Source: JBOGCH01 sp051656645 (GTDB lineage Bacteria; Bacteroidota; Bacteroidia; Bacteroidales; Marinifilaceae). Taken from it: 64,000 nt of DNA. Below, piece after piece: positions 36,646 through 46,930 of this stretch. The stretch covers positions 1-64,000 of the forward strand of contig JBOGCH010000042.1 in the NCBI GenBank assembly GCA_051656645.1, read 5' to 3'. Under the pieces are notes generated by a model. The model ran no database searches and was not told the DNA's origin. It was given only the letters and a program-made list of their open reading frames with translations. A program made the position numbers and the translations under genes. Every line of letters starts with the position of its first letter. Position 1 is the first letter of the stretch.

Positions 36646-38151
36646 TTATCCGCAATTGATAAAGTTTTTAACTAGATGTGCCATCAGCGTTGGATCATCA
36701 TCAAGCTCCTGACGCAGATTCTGATCATTGTGCGCTAATAATTGTTTGATTACTCCATCAATCATTCCTTTGCTAAACACTCCTTTGGCTTCATAAACAT
36801 CCCGCATACGGTTTAACTCCTGCGCAGACTCATAGCAAGATGTAGGTAACTGACTAAGACGGGCTACCAGATCCTTATATTTATCCTCGAAAATATTTAC
36901 GTCGACGTAACGTTCCTTTGCATACTCGATATTATGCTCCATTTCAAATCCATGACGTACGGCTACGGCAAGACCTGCTACGAGCATATATAAATCGGCC
37001 GAACCGTCCGGACAACGGAATTCCACTGTTTGTTTCATACTCATATCCTCATTGGTAAGAGGTTCAAGCGGATTCACTGCATGAAGCATCTTACCCGCTC
37101 CACTACTCCATCCAAGAGGAACACGAATAAGAACAGAGCGGTTTCTATCCCCCCAACATACGTTTGTTGGCGCTTCCTGATGTGGAACTAAACGCAAATA
37201 GGATGTCGGGTTTGTATTACCAAAGGCTGTAAGAGATGATGCCAATTTTAGCATTCCCGCAATTGCTTTTAAGGCATTGTCGTTTAGTTTCCCGTCCGTG
37301 ACATACGCATTCTTACCGTCCTTCATTAAACGCGTATGTATGTGTAAACCGCTACCCGCTTTTCCTGCTGTAATTTTAGGCGCAAATGTTATTTCAACAC
37401 CATACTGGTAAGCTAAATTACGCATTATCCATTTAGCTATTACCAACTGGTCTACAGCGTGCTCCATATTTGTTGGTAAAAACTCTATTTCATTCTGCTC
37501 ATACTGCAGTTCATTTTGAGTAAAGTTTCCAACTTCCGAATGTCCATATTTGATTTCTCCACCCGCATGAGCAATCATTTGCATAGCTTCCTGACGAAAA
37601 GCTTCCCACTTATTAAATGGCGATGATTCATGATAGCCTCGCTGGTCTTTGGCAACGTAAAGTGGATCAACAGGAGAGATTATGTAGTACTCCAACTCGC
37701 CCATTACATGAAATTCCATACCTGTTGTTTCTTTTAACGCTTTATGTGCTTTACGGAGTGTATTATCCGGAGCACTCTCCAATGGATCACCATCCTTTGT
37801 AAAATAGCTGCAAAGAATGTCTACTGCGGGTATATCACTAAACGGATTTCGGAAGGCTGTACAAAAGCGAGGAACAACATATAAGTCGCTCGATCCTGCT
37901 TCTATAAATGAAAATAAACTCGAACCATCAACACGTTCACCGTATGTCAGTATGGTTTCTAAATGTTCCAACGAGTTAATTACAAAACCTAATGTTTTTA
38001 AACGTCCATCGCCACCAACGTATCTGAAGTTTATCATCTCAATATTTTCCTCTTTTACGTAGGCAATAATATCCTCCTTAGTAAAATCATTGGGCATTTT
38101 CCCAAGAAAACGTACCAACGGATTTGGATTCAGAATAAAGTTCTTTTCCAT
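36646..38151 (-). CDS. glnA: Glutamine synthetase (type I-like)
   Basis: Makes glutamine from glutamate, ammonia and ATP. N-terminal beta-grasp (INFRYVGGDGRLKTLGFVIN; GERVDGSSLFSF) and catalytic domain with ELEYYII (metal Glu), EVGNFTQNELQYEQNEIEFL, KAGSGLHIHTRL (ATP-site His), WGDRNRSVLIRVP and FRCPDGSADLYML are all visible. 501 residues, longer than classical GSI (~470). The adenylylation-site Tyr region (..YDLPPEE) is not seen, so adenylylation control is unlikely. Convergent with the acyl-CoA ligase gene. Confidence 0.93.
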   Translation of the reverse strand: MEKNFILNPNPLVRFLGKMPNDFTKEDIIAYVKEENIEMINFRYVGGDGRLKTLGFVINSLEHLETILTYGERVDGSSLFSFIEAGSSDLYVVPRFCTAFRNPFSDIPAVDILCSYFTKDGDPLESAPDNTLRKAHKALKETTGMEFHVMGELEYYIISPVDPLYVAKDQRGYHESSPFNKWEAFRQEAMQMIAHAGGEIKYGHSEVGNFTQNELQYEQNEIEFLPTNMEHAVDQLVIAKWIMRNLAYQYGVEITFAPKITAGKAGSGLHIHTRLMKDGKNAYVTDGKLNDNALKAIAGMLKLASSLTAFGNTNPTSYLRLVPHQEAPTNVCWGDRNRSVLIRVPLGWSSGAGKMLHAVNPLEPLTNEDMSMKQTVEFRCPDGSADLYMLVAGLAVAVRHGFEMEHNIEYAKERYVDVNIFEDKYKDLVARLSQLPTSCYESAQELNRMRDVYEAKGVFSKGMIDGVIKQLLAHNDQNLRQELDDDPTLMAHLVKNFINCG

Positions 38152-38517
38152 GTTATTTAAATGTTTAAATGTTAGTTATAGCACAATTGCACGCTCAGTG
38201 CAAACGTTTCCAATATATGTATCAAAACACATTATATATATGAATAAAATGTTAAATATACTTTTACTGTCACATTTGGAATTCATTGAAACTGAATAGC
38301 TTATTTATGGAATGCAGCTAAAGGAATATATATTAGTATAAAATTAACAGGAATTTCACACTTATTTTTCCCAATTATTATTTAATAGTGTTTATATTGT
38401 ATACGCAAACGTTAACGACTTACATAAACATAATCAACGCATTGAGTAAATTGAACGTAATATACTATTTACGTTTTGCTGTAGTGCAGTTGTATAATAA
38501 AACTAATTACAAAACGT
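38152..38517. other. Intergenic region between divergent glnA and rocD
   Basis: 366 A/T-rich bases holding the two promoters; no clear -33/-7 pair with the right spacing was confirmed and no gene is supported. Confidence 0.5.
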
Positions 38518-39729
38518 ATGAATGCACAGGAATACATGGAAAGAGAAGCTCGTTATGGAGCTCACAATTATCATCCGCTGCCTGTTGTCCTTGAAAAAGG
38601 AGAAGGAATTTATGTGTGGGATGTAGATGGAAAACAATACTTCGATTTCTTGTCCGCATATTCCGCGGTTAACCAAGGACATTGCCATCCGAAAATAGTA
38701 AAGGCAATGTGCGACCAAGCCCATATTTTAGCTCTAACGTCACGCGCCTTTTATAACAATGTACTGGGCGAATGGGAAGAGTATGTAACCCGTTATTTTG
38801 GGTATGACAAAGTTTTACCCATGAATACAGGAGCCGAAGCTGACGAAACAGCCCTAAAACTATGTCGCAAATGGGGATATATGAAGAAAGGTATCCCGGA
38901 CAACGAGGCAAAGATTATTGTCTGTGACGGCAATTTCCACGGACGTACCATAACAATAGTCTCAATGAGTAATGATCCGGAGAGCTACGGTGGATTTGGA
39001 CCATTTACGCCGGGATTTATTCGTATCCCATATAACGATATTGCAGCATTGGAGCATGCACTGAAAGACCCGTTTGTTGCCGGAATGCTTGTAGAACCTA
39101 TACAGGGAGAAGCGGGTGTTTACGTTCCCGATAACGGTTTCCTAAAGAAAGCCTCTGATTTATGCCGTAAACACAATGTACTTTTCATGGCCGACGAGGT
39201 ACAAACAGGTATAGCACGTACGGGAAAACTATTGGCTTGCGACCATGAAGGTGTGCGTCCGGATGTACTTATTCTAGGAAAAGCAATGTCAGGTGGCATG
39301 ATGCCGGTTTCGTGTGTTTTGGCAGATGATGACATTATGCTTTGCATTAAACCGGGCGAGCACGGCTCAACGTATGGCGGTAATCCTATTGCAGCGAAAG
39401 TCTCTATTGCAGCATTAGAAGTTGTAAAAGATGAGAAACTAGCTGAAAATGCAGAACGTCTTGGAGAAATATTTAGACGTGAAATGTCTGCTGTAAAATC
39501 CGATATGGTGTCGCTTGTACGAGGTAAAGGATTGCTTAATGCCGTTGTAATAGCTCCTAAAAATGGAAAAACGGCATGGGATGTATGTCTACGCCTACGG
39601 GATAATGGTTTATTGGCCAAACCAACGCATCAACACATTATTCGTTTTGCACCACCACTTGTTATTACAGAGGAGGAGTTGATGCAAGCAATTGACATAA
39701 TTAAGCGTACACTTGCTGAATTTAATTGA
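38518..39729 (+). CDS. rocD: Ornithine--oxo-acid aminotransferase
   Basis: PLP enzyme that converts ornithine plus a 2-oxo acid into glutamate semialdehyde plus an amino acid, linking arginine and proline metabolism. [20 protein letters not shown] and [14 protein letters not shown] are OAT-specific; [40 protein letters not shown] (Asp226) and [14 protein letters not shown] with PLP Lys255 complete it. 403 residues. Placed beside glutamine synthetase but on the other strand. Confidence 0.95.
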   Translation: MNAQEYMEREARYGAHNYHPLPVVLEKGEGIYVWDVDGKQYFDFLSAYSAVNQGHCHPKIVKAMCDQAHILALTSRAFYNNVLGEWEEYVTRYFGYDKVLPMNTGAEADETALKLCRKWGYMKKGIPDNEAKIIVCDGNFHGRTITIVSMSNDPESYGGFGPFTPGFIRIPYNDIAALEHALKDPFVAGMLVEPIQGEAGVYVPDNGFLKKASDLCRKHNVLFMADEVQTGIARTGKLLACDHEGVRPDVLILGKAMSGGMMPVSCVLADDDIMLCIKPGEHGSTYGGNPIAAKVSIAALEVVKDEKLAENAERLGEIFRREMSAVKSDMVSLVRGKGLLNAVVIAPKNGKTAWDVCLRLRDNGLLAKPTHQHIIRFAPPLVITEEELMQAIDIIKRTLAEFN

Positions 39730-39751
39730 AATATCTTTTAGCCCTTTTATA

Positions 39752-39790
39752 TAGTAAAAGTCTCCGTTGTAATGGCGGAGACTTTTACTA
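39752..39790. terminator. Bidirectional terminator between rocD and leuB
   Basis: Perfect 15-bp stem (39752-39766 with 39776-39790) and 9-base loop between the two convergent genes. Confidence 0.85.
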
Positions 39791-39802
39791 TTGTAAGATG
39801 GG

Positions 39803-40867
39803 TTAATGTGTAGTAATGTAGTTGGCAATCCAGTCACCTACTTCACTGGTTCCATATATTTTATCGCCTTTTGCAATATCTTGTGTTACAATCCCCTCTT
39901 TTAAAGATGCTGCGACGGCTTGGCGAATTAATGCACCTTCGGTAGGAGCATTAAATGCATACTCAAACATTAATGCCGCACTAAGAATTGTTGCTACGGG
40001 ATTGGCGATATTTAATCCCGCCGCTTGTGGATACGAACCGTGTATTGGCTCAAAAACAGATGTATGAATACCTATGGATGCAGATGGCAACATTCCTAGT
40101 GAGCCGGTTATAACCGACGCCTCATCAGTCAAGATATCACCAAACATATTTTCCGTTACCATTACGTCAAATTGTTTCGGGTTTACAATCAACTGCATTG
40201 CCGCATTATCTACAAACATATACTCTGTTGTAACATCCGGATAGTCGGGTGCAATTTCCTGCACAATCTGACGCCATAAACGCGATGTTGCCAGTACGTT
40301 TGCTTTGTCTACCACCGTTACTTTCTTATTGCGCTTCAAGGCATAATCATAGGATAGTCTTATTATTCGCTCAATTTCCTCACGCGTGTATACGCAAGTG
40401 TCATAAGCTGTATTCCCATCCTCGCTACGTCCCTGCGGACGTCCAAAGTAAATACCTCCAGTAAGCTCACGTATACATACAAAGTCCACTCCGTCACAAT
40501 GACGTAACGGAGAGCGATCCAACAACGTCTCAAATGTAGTGATGGGGCGTATATTGGCATATAACCCCAAACGCTTACGCATTGCCAAAAGTCCTTGCTC
40601 CGGACGCACCTTAATGGCAGGGTTATTATCAAACTCCGGCGAACCAATCGCGCCAAAATAAACAGCATCGCTATCCATACATAATTTATGCGTTTCCTCT
40701 GGATATGGATTACCTGTTTCTTTTATGGCAACCGCACCTATTAATCCTTGGGTAGTAGTTAGCGTATGATTAAACTTCTTGCAAATTGCATTTACCGCTT
40801 TCATACCTTGTTCAACAATCTCCGGTCCTATCCCATCGCCGGGAAGTAATGCTATATTTATTTTCAT
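39803..40867 (-). CDS. leuB: 3-isopropylmalate dehydrogenase
   Basis: Oxidatively decarboxylates 3-isopropylmalate to 2-oxoisocaproate with NAD+. [77 protein letters not shown], and [25 protein letters not shown] are standard. 354 residues. Last gene of leuACDB; begins 10 bases after leuD. Confidence 0.97.
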   Translation of the reverse strand: MKINIALLPGDGIGPEIVEQGMKAVNAICKKFNHTLTTTQGLIGAVAIKETGNPYPEETHKLCMDSDAVYFGAIGSPEFDNNPAIKVRPEQGLLAMRKRLGLYANIRPITTFETLLDRSPLRHCDGVDFVCIRELTGGIYFGRPQGRSEDGNTAYDTCVYTREEIERIIRLSYDYALKRNKKVTVVDKANVLATSRLWRQIVQEIAPDYPDVTTEYMFVDNAAMQLIVNPKQFDVMVTENMFGDILTDEASVITGSLGMLPSASIGIHTSVFEPIHGSYPQAAGLNIANPVATILSAALMFEYAFNAPTEGALIRQAVAASLKEGIVTQDIAKGDKIYGTSEVGDWIANYITTH

Positions 40868-40877
40868 TGTTTACCTG

Positions 40878-41465
40878 TTAAATAGTTTGTTCGTATTGTT
40901 CTATCTTGTCCTTATTAGCTAGTAAGTAATCAATATCGTCCATTCCGCTCATTAAACACTCCTTTTTATAAGGGTTTATATCAAACGTCAAGGAGTGCCC
41001 TGTTACAGTATTCGTAATGGTTTGCTGGCCCATATCTACTTTGATTTGCGCGTTAGGATTTATTTTTACCGTTTCAAACAATTCCGATAAGAACTCCGGA
41101 GTTACCACCAACGGAAGAATTCCATTATTTAGCGCATTATTCTTAAATATATCCGCAAAATAGCTGCTCACCACCACTTTAAATCCATAATCGGCAATTG
41201 CCCAAGCCGCATGCTCCCTACTAGAACCACAGCCAAAGTTTTTACCCGCTAAAAGGATCTCACCGCTATATTGCTCATCATTTAAAGCAAATGTACGTAT
41301 TGGCTCATTATTAATATCATAACGCCAATCTCTAAATAAATTCTCACCAAAGCCTTCACGCGAGGTGGTTTTAAGGAAACGAGCGGGTATAATTTGGTCC
41401 GTATCAATATTTTCTAATTGTAAAGGCACACATGCCGAACAAAGTGTAATTATCTTATGTCTCAT
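40878..41465 (-). CDS. leuD: 3-isopropylmalate dehydratase small subunit
   Basis: Swivel domain of isopropylmalate isomerase, pairs with Leu[44 protein letters not shown] and [20 protein letters not shown] are typical. 195 residues. Between leuC (5-base gap) and leuB (10-base gap) in the leu operon. Confidence 0.97.
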   Translation of the reverse strand: MRHKIITLCSACVPLQLENIDTDQIIPARFLKTTSREGFGENLFRDWRYDINNEPIRTFALNDEQYSGEILLAGKNFGCGSSREHAAWAIADYGFKVVVSSYFADIFKNNALNNGILPLVVTPEFLSELFETVKINPNAQIKVDMGQQTITNTVTGHSLTFDINPYKKECLMSGMDDIDYLLANKDKIEQYEQTI

Positions 41466-41470
41466 AGTTA

Positions 41471-42856
41471 TTATATTAAATGGCGTGGATCTGTTATCTG
41501 CCCGGTTACGGCTGCTGCTGCTGCTATTAACGGACTCACTAACATTGTACGGGCTCCCTGTCCTTGACGTCCTTCAAAATTACGGTTCGATGTTGACAAT
41601 ATATACTTCCCTTCCGGTACCTTATCATCGTTCATCGCCAAACAGGCAGAGCATCCTGGTTGTCTCAATTCAAAACCGGCCTCAATAAATACCTTATCAA
41701 GTCCCTCTTCTCTAATTTGTCGTTCCACGCTCCAACTTCCGGGTACTAACCATGCCGTAACATGATTGGCTTTTTTGCGGCCTTTTACCACCGATGCAAA
41801 AGCTCTAAAATCCTCAATACGTCCATTGGTACAACTTCCCACAAAAACATAATCGACATGTTTACCAATTAATGCTTCGCCCTCTTTGAAGCCCATGTAC
41901 TGAATTGCTTTATAAAAACTTGCAGTATCCTCCTCTGGTGCATTAGGAACCACCGCATCAATAGCAACCCCCATTCCCGGGTTAGTACCATAGGTAATCA
42001 TTGGGGCAATATCAGCCGCATCAAATACAATGTCCGCATCAAATTCAGCATCTGCGTCAGTAAACAATTGTTTCCATTCACTTACTTTCATGTCCCACGC
42101 TGCCCCTTGTGGTGCATAAGGACGGTTCTTTAAGTACGCAAAGGTTACTTCATCTGGCGCAACCATTCCGCCGCGAGCTCCCATTTCAATGGATAGATTA
42201 CATAACGTTAAACGTTCCTCCATATTCATGGAGCGTATTGCTTCTCCGGCATATTCAATAAAATAACCGGTACCGCCACCCGTAGTCATTTGACTTATAA
42301 TGTATAATGCAACATCCTTAGCCGTTACACCTTTCCCTAACTTTCCGTTTACGCTTATACGCATGGACTTAGGTTTACGCTGAAGTATACACTGAGACGC
42401 AAGCGTCATTTCAACCTCACTTGTACCTATACCAAATGCAATTGCACCCATGGCTCCATGTGTAGAGGTATGCGAGTCACCGCACACAATTGTCATTCCC
42501 GGTTGTGTTAGCCCTTGCTCCGGACCAACAACATGCACTATTCCATTGTTAGGATGCATTAAACCAAAATACTCCAACTTAAACTCCTTGGCATTCGTTT
42601 CCAGTGTATCTACTTGGTGTTTAGCTACCGGATCTTGCAATGGCTTATCTTGGTCCACTGTTGGGACATTATGATCGGGCATACAAATAATACGCTCCGG
42701 GCGATATGGAGCCAGACCGCGCGCCCTGATCCCATCAAAAGCTTGTGGCGAAGTGACCTCGTGGCAATATAATCTGTCAATATATAATTGCACTGTTCCA
42801 TCCGTTAATGTTTGGACAATGTGCTTATTCCATATTTTATCAAAAAGAGTCTTCAT
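41471..42856 (-). CDS. leuC: 3-isopropylmalate dehydratase large subunit
   Basis: Aconitase-like [4Fe-4S] enzyme that turns 2- into 3-isopropylmalate with Leu[39 protein letters not shown] segment ([16 protein letters not shown]), and the cluster Cys in [12 protein letters not shown] and [10 protein letters not shown] are present. 461 residues. Second gene of the leu operon, 8 bases after leuA. Confidence 0.97.
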   Translation of the reverse strand: MKTLFDKIWNKHIVQTLTDGTVQLYIDRLYCHEVTSPQAFDGIRARGLAPYRPERIICMPDHNVPTVDQDKPLQDPVAKHQVDTLETNAKEFKLEYFGLMHPNNGIVHVVGPEQGLTQPGMTIVCGDSHTSTHGAMGAIAFGIGTSEVEMTLASQCILQRKPKSMRISVNGKLGKGVTAKDVALYIISQMTTGGGTGYFIEYAGEAIRSMNMEERLTLCNLSIEMGARGGMVAPDEVTFAYLKNRPYAPQGAAWDMKVSEWKQLFTDADAEFDADIVFDAADIAPMITYGTNPGMGVAIDAVVPNAPEEDTASFYKAIQYMGFKEGEALIGKHVDYVFVGSCTNGRIEDFRAFASVVKGRKKANHVTAWLVPGSWSVERQIREEGLDKVFIEAGFELRQPGCSACLAMNDDKVPEGKYILSTSNRNFEGRQGQGARTMLVSPLIAAAAAVTGQITDPRHLI

Positions 42857-42864
42857 AGTTTGAG

Positions 42865-44364
42865 TTAGATTATAAACTTATTAATAGCATCCACAAATGC
42901 CTCTACCGAAGCAGCCACAATGTCCGTATTGGCAGAGAATCCATAGTAAACATTTCCTTTGTATTCCACCTGCATGTGTACTTTCCCGGTATCATCACTA
43001 CCTTTATTTAATGCCTGAATAAGGAATTCCTGAATGGACATATCCGTACTGCTAATTGCGCGTTTCACCGCCTTGATGCCGGCATCTACCGGCCCATTCC
43101 CAGACGAAGTCTCATAGCGTTTCACCCCAGCCATGTTTAAGCAAATACTTGCCACCGACTGAACACCTACTCCACTGGTTACCTGTAAATAATCCAATTT
43201 AATACGATGCGATGCTGTACGCTCTTTTCCTACAAGCAATAAGATATCGTCATCGTTTATATCCTTTTTCTTATCGGCAAGTTTTAAGAAGTTATTATAA
43301 ATTTCTTCCATATTCTCCTGCTCAATATCAACACCAAGAACTTGCAATCTGTGTTTTAAAGCTGCTCTACCGCTTCGTGCCGTAAGTACAATAGAGCTGG
43401 TATCTACTCCCACATCCTTAGGGTCTATAATTTCATAACTCTCTCTATTTTTCAATACGCCATCTTGGTGTATCCCGGATGAGTGGGCAAAAGCATTACG
43501 GCCCACAATGGCCTTATTGGCTTGCACTGGCATATTCATAAAGCTAGACACCATACGACTTGCTCCATATATGTGGTGCGTATTTATATTTGTTACTATA
43601 TCACACTCCTTGTGACTTTTAAAGATCATTGCAATTTCTTCCAACGAGGTATTTCCCGCACGTTCTCCAATTCCGTTTATGGTTACTTCCACTTGTCTAG
43701 CGCCATTAAGAACACCTTGTACGGTATTCGCTGTTGCCATTCCTAAATCATTATGGCAATGCGTTGATAAGATTGCATTTTCAATGCCCTTTACATTTTC
43801 CATCAAATATTTAATCTTCGCACCATATTCATCAGGCAAGCAATAACCTGTTGTGTCAGGAATATTTACAACCGTTGCACCCGCTTTAATTACGGCCTCA
43901 ACCACGCGAGCAAGATATTCATTATCCGTACGCCCGGCATCCTCACAATAAAACTCAACATCCTCAACATAGCGTTTAGCGTATTTCGTAGCCGCAACAG
44001 CTCTTTCAATAATCTCCTCACGTGTTGAATTAAATTTATAACGAATGTGCGAATCCGATGTACCTATTCCCGTATGTATTCTTTTGCGCTTTGCATATTT
44101 CAAAGCCTCATACGCTACATCAATATCCTTCTCCACGGCGCGCGTCAAAGCACATATTGTTGGCCATGTTACCGCCTTTGAAATTTCGACAACACTATTA
44201 AAATCTCCGGGACTTGATACGGGAAAACCAGCCTCTATAACATCAACGCCCAGTTGTTCAAGTGCTTTAGCTACTTGAATCTTCTCAACAGTATTTAACT
44301 GACATCCTGGGACTTGTTCTCCATCTCTTAATGTTGTGTCAAAAATAAAAAGTCTTTGCTCCAT
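42865..44364 (-). CDS. leuA: 2-isopropylmalate synthase
   Basis: Committed step of leucine synthesis: condenses acetyl-CoA with 2-oxoisovalerate. Catalytic barrel [56 protein letters not shown] (metal His pair) and the C-terminal regulatory domain ([17 protein letters not shown]...[16 protein letters not shown]) where leucine binds. 499 residues. First gene of leuACDB, so the enzyme is controlled by leucine feedback and, by its leader, by transcription attenuation. Confidence 0.97.
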   Translation of the reverse strand: MEQRLFIFDTTLRDGEQVPGCQLNTVEKIQVAKALEQLGVDVIEAGFPVSSPGDFNSVVEISKAVTWPTICALTRAVEKDIDVAYEALKYAKRKRIHTGIGTSDSHIRYKFNSTREEIIERAVAATKYAKRYVEDVEFYCEDAGRTDNEYLARVVEAVIKAGATVVNIPDTTGYCLPDEYGAKIKYLMENVKGIENAILSTHCHNDLGMATANTVQGVLNGARQVEVTINGIGERAGNTSLEEIAMIFKSHKECDIVTNINTHHIYGASRMVSSFMNMPVQANKAIVGRNAFAHSSGIHQDGVLKNRESYEIIDPKDVGVDTSSIVLTARSGRAALKHRLQVLGVDIEQENMEEIYNNFLKLADKKKDINDDDILLLVGKERTASHRIKLDYLQVTSGVGVQSVASICLNMAGVKRYETSSGNGPVDAGIKAVKRAISSTDMSIQEFLIQALNKGSDDTGKVHMQVEYKGNVYYGFSANTDIVAASVEAFVDAINKFII

Positions 44365-44403
44365 TTGTGTAGTATTTTAGTTTTGTATTGTTTGTAAAAA
44401 AAA

Positions 44404-44430
44404 CCTCTCTCACTGCGGGAGTGAGAGAGG
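44404..44430 (-). terminator. leu operon attenuator (terminator form)
   Basis: On the minus strand an 11-bp stem rich in GAGAG/CTCTC (44404-44414 with 44420-44430) is followed by eight Ts (44396-44403 on the plus strand are As), about 30 bases before the leuA start. The left arm (segment 3) can instead pair with an upstream segment 2 (GGGAGTGA at 44473-44480), forming an antiterminator. Confidence 0.9.
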
Positions 44431-44480
44431 TCTACCTCATCTTTTTATATGTTCTATTACGCACATACGTCTTTCACTCC

Positions 44481-44552
44481 CTAAATTTTTAGTGAGAGCA
44501 GCAGCAGATTTGCTAGCATTGACGTTGTATTTAATCCTTTGATCTTAATCAT
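44481..44552 (-). CDS. leuL: leu leader peptide
   Basis: Short frame encoding a 23-residue peptide that starts MIKIKGLNTT and contains ANLLLLSLKI, that is seven Leu with four in a row (CTG CTG CTG CTC), ending 50 bases before the terminator stem. Such leader peptides sense charged tRNA-Leu: stalling at the Leu run frees segment 2 to block the terminator. A shorter version could start at the internal Met (44519), giving MLANLLLLSLKI; that option keeps a 5' untranslated stretch. No homologous protein need exist for this control to work. Confidence 0.85.
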   Translation of the reverse strand: MIKIKGLNTTSMLANLLLLSLKI

Positions 44553-44557
44553 ATGTG

Positions 44558-44589
44558 CGAATATATATATAATTATAAAAATAAACAAA
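44558..44589 (-). promoter_or_regulatory. leu operon promoter
   Basis: Minus strand TTTG (44589-44586), 20-base spacer, TATATTCG (44565-44558), one mismatch from TAnnTTTG. Transcription would begin within a few bases of the leader peptide ATG at 44552. Confidence 0.6.
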
Positions 44590-44637
44590 TCTTTTATTAA
44601 GTTTTCTTTAAAATAAAACAGATAGAACAATTTTTGT

Positions 44638-46161
44638 TTAAATTCTATTCAGTTCTAACAACTCCTCCATATGCGTTCGGTCATTCCACAAACGCGGTAC
44701 TTTATTCTGTCCGCCAAGTTTGCCCTTACGCTTCATCCAGTCTATAAATAAGTTATTGCGTGCTTCCACCACTTGAAGTGGTCCAAGTGACATGTTTCGG
44801 TATCGCTTAGCTTCATAGTCCGAGTTTATTTCTTGTAAAGTAGTATCCAAACACTCTTCAAAAAGTTGCATGCTATCTGGAAGTTTCTTAAACTCTATCA
44901 ACCATTGATGCGCACCACGTTTCCCAGTTTCCATAAAAACGGGGGCTACAGTATATTCTGTTACTTCAGCTCCGGTACGCGCACAAGCCTTACTTAAACC
45001 GTCTATCGCATTATCAATAATGAGCTCCTCTCCAAAGGCGTTTATATATAATTTAGTACGTCCTGTTATTTTAAACTTGAAAGGTTTTATGGAACTAAAC
45101 ATTACCGTATCGCCAATCATATACCTCCACAAGCCGCTATTTGTTGTAATTATCAATGCATAATTTACTCCTGGTACAATCTCATCTATAGTTAGCGTGG
45201 TTGGAAACTCTTTGTCCATTTCGCTTAGAGGCATAAACTCATAGTAGACACCATAATCCATCATCAATGACATTGAATAATCTGTCGGATCATCCTGTAT
45301 TCCAAAAAATCCTTCCGAGGCATTGTATGTTTCCAGGTACTTCATCTTTGGGTCTGGTAATAAACGGCGGTATTGTTCTCTATAAGGTGTAAAGTTTACA
45401 CCACCATGTATAAACATTTCCAAATTAGGCCATACTTCATGTAAGTTACTTTTCCCCGTTTTTTCCAATATCCTATTTATTAGCATTAAAAACCAGGAAG
45501 GGACTCCGGCTATACAACGAACATCTTGGTTTATTGTTGTTTCGCAAATACGTTCCAACTTCTCCTCCCATTCAGCCATCAACATGATATCCGCATCAGG
45601 AGTTTTTAATCTGTTAGCCCAAAACGGACTGTTGGTTATAAGTATTGCCGATAAATCACCATATTTACAATTATTATTCGTTACCGAAACCTGACTACTT
45701 CCACCTAGAGCCAAGGTTTTCCCTGTAAACATGCGTGTATCCGGATACAGATTATTTATTATTGCAATAATATCCTTTCCAGCTCTAAAATGACAATCTT
45801 CAATTGCTTTAGATGAGATAGGTATAAATTTGCTCTTTGCATCCGTTGTTCCGGACGATTTAGCAAACCATTCTATTGGTTCAGGCCAAAAAATATTATT
45901 TTCGCCATTCATTACTCTCGTAACATCATGGCTTATATCCTCATATTTTACAATAGGTACATGTTTTCTGTAATCGTCAACACTCTTAATAGACGAAAAA
46001 TTATAGCGTTTACCATATTCCGTAGTCTCGCCATCACGCAATAATTGCAGCAACAAGTTACGTTGAACCGTTCCCGGATTCTCCTTAGCATACTCTATTT
46101 GTTTTAGCCTGCTTTGAGTAAACAGACCTAATAATGTATTAACAATTGGCATAAGTTTCAA
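44638..46161 (-). CDS. GH3 family acyl-acid amido synthetase-like protein
   Basis: Bacterial member of the GH3 family, adenylating enzymes related to plant proteins that join acids to amino acids. FAKSSGTTDAKSKFIPIS is the ATP-binding signature, and YNASEGFFGIQDD, LITTNSGLWRYMIGDTV and LYINAFGEELIIDNA are GH3 motifs 2 and 3. 507 residues, normal. It is 15 bases after rnhB on the same strand and about 85 bases ahead of the leu leader. Bacterial substrates are not known; no hormone role should be assumed. Confidence 0.93.
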   Translation of the reverse strand: MKLMPIVNTLLGLFTQSRLKQIEYAKENPGTVQRNLLLQLLRDGETTEYGKRYNFSSIKSVDDYRKHVPIVKYEDISHDVTRVMNGENNIFWPEPIEWFAKSSGTTDAKSKFIPISSKAIEDCHFRAGKDIIAIINNLYPDTRMFTGKTLALGGSSQVSVTNNNCKYGDLSAILITNSPFWANRLKTPDADIMLMAEWEEKLERICETTINQDVRCIAGVPSWFLMLINRILEKTGKSNLHEVWPNLEMFIHGGVNFTPYREQYRRLLPDPKMKYLETYNASEGFFGIQDDPTDYSMSLMMDYGVYYEFMPLSEMDKEFPTTLTIDEIVPGVNYALIITTNSGLWRYMIGDTVMFSSIKPFKFKITGRTKLYINAFGEELIIDNAIDGLSKACARTGAEVTEYTVAPVFMETGKRGAHQWLIEFKKLPDSMQLFEECLDTTLQEINSDYEAKRYRNMSLGPLQVVEARNNLFIDWMKRKGKLGGQNKVPRLWNDRTHMEELLELNRI

Positions 46162-46176
46162 GTAGGTTAGTTAGAT

Positions 46177-46785
46177 TTAAAAGTCCAATTTTAATTGAGG
46201 ATCCAGCAATGTAAAACTTTTCCGATGATGAGCAGTCACACCATATTTTCTTATCGCATCGCGATGTACCACCGTAGGATATCCCTTATTTTTTCTCCAT
46301 TGATATACGGGAAAACTATTGTCAAGGTTCTCCATGTACTCATCCCTATGCGTTTTTGCCAAGATTGAGGCGGCTGCAATGGACATGTATTTACCATCGC
46401 CCTTCACAACACAAGTGTGCTCTACATCCTTATATGGCTTAAATTTATTTCCATCCACTATTATGTGTTGAGGTGCTACGTTTAATCCATCAAGAGCTCT
46501 ATGCATGCCCAATATTGAGGCATTAAGTATATTTATTTTATCTATCTCTTCGCTTGATACCTGCGCCACGCACCAACATAAAGCTTCCTGTTCAATAACC
46601 TTACGCAGCTCATTTCGCTTCTTTTCACTCAACTTTTTGGAATCGTTCAATAGTTCATTACTAAATCCTTCGGGCAAAATTACTGCGGCGGCAAAAACAG
46701 GACCTGCCAAACAACCTCTACCGGCTTCGTCACAACCCGCTTCCACTACTCCTGTCTTATAATGATGTTCTAACATTGTCGTCAA
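46177..46785 (-). CDS. rnhB: Ribonuclease HII
   Basis: Cuts the RNA strand of RNA-DNA hybrids, especially single ribonucleotides in DNA. GCDEAGRGCLAGPVFAAAVIL holds the first Asp-Glu pair, IIVDGNKFKPY the next Asp, and AAASILAKTHRDEYM the last. 202 residues, normal. It has no obvious terminator and likely shares a transcript with the GH3 gene. Confidence 0.97.
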   Translation of the reverse strand: MTTMLEHHYKTGVVEAGCDEAGRGCLAGPVFAAAVILPEGFSNELLNDSKKLSEKKRNELRKVIEQEALCWCVAQVSSEEIDKINILNASILGMHRALDGLNVAPQHIIVDGNKFKPYKDVEHTCVVKGDGKYMSIAAASILAKTHRDEYMENLDNSFPVYQWRKNKGYPTVVHRDAIRKYGVTAHHRKSFTLLDPQLKLDF

Positions 46786-46858
46786 TTTATTATGTTATAA
46801 ACAAACTTAATTAATATTTTCATTAATCGGTCTATACACATCATAATTTATTACCTAT

Positions 46859-46894
46859 AAAAAACACTTGGCACTTTCATTGAAAATGCCAAGT
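46859..46894 (-). terminator. Terminator of the DXS-like gene
   Basis: 12-bp stem with one wobble (46866-46877 with 46883-46894) followed on the minus strand by a T run at 46859-46865. Confidence 0.8.
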
Positions 46895-46930
46895 GAGTTA
46901 CCTATCGCTAATCATTACTATATAAGATAT

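Noticed and set aside
44638..46161. Plant-like auxin gene acquired by transfer
   Set aside because: GH3 proteins are widespread in Bacteroidetes; the sequence does not show plant origin.
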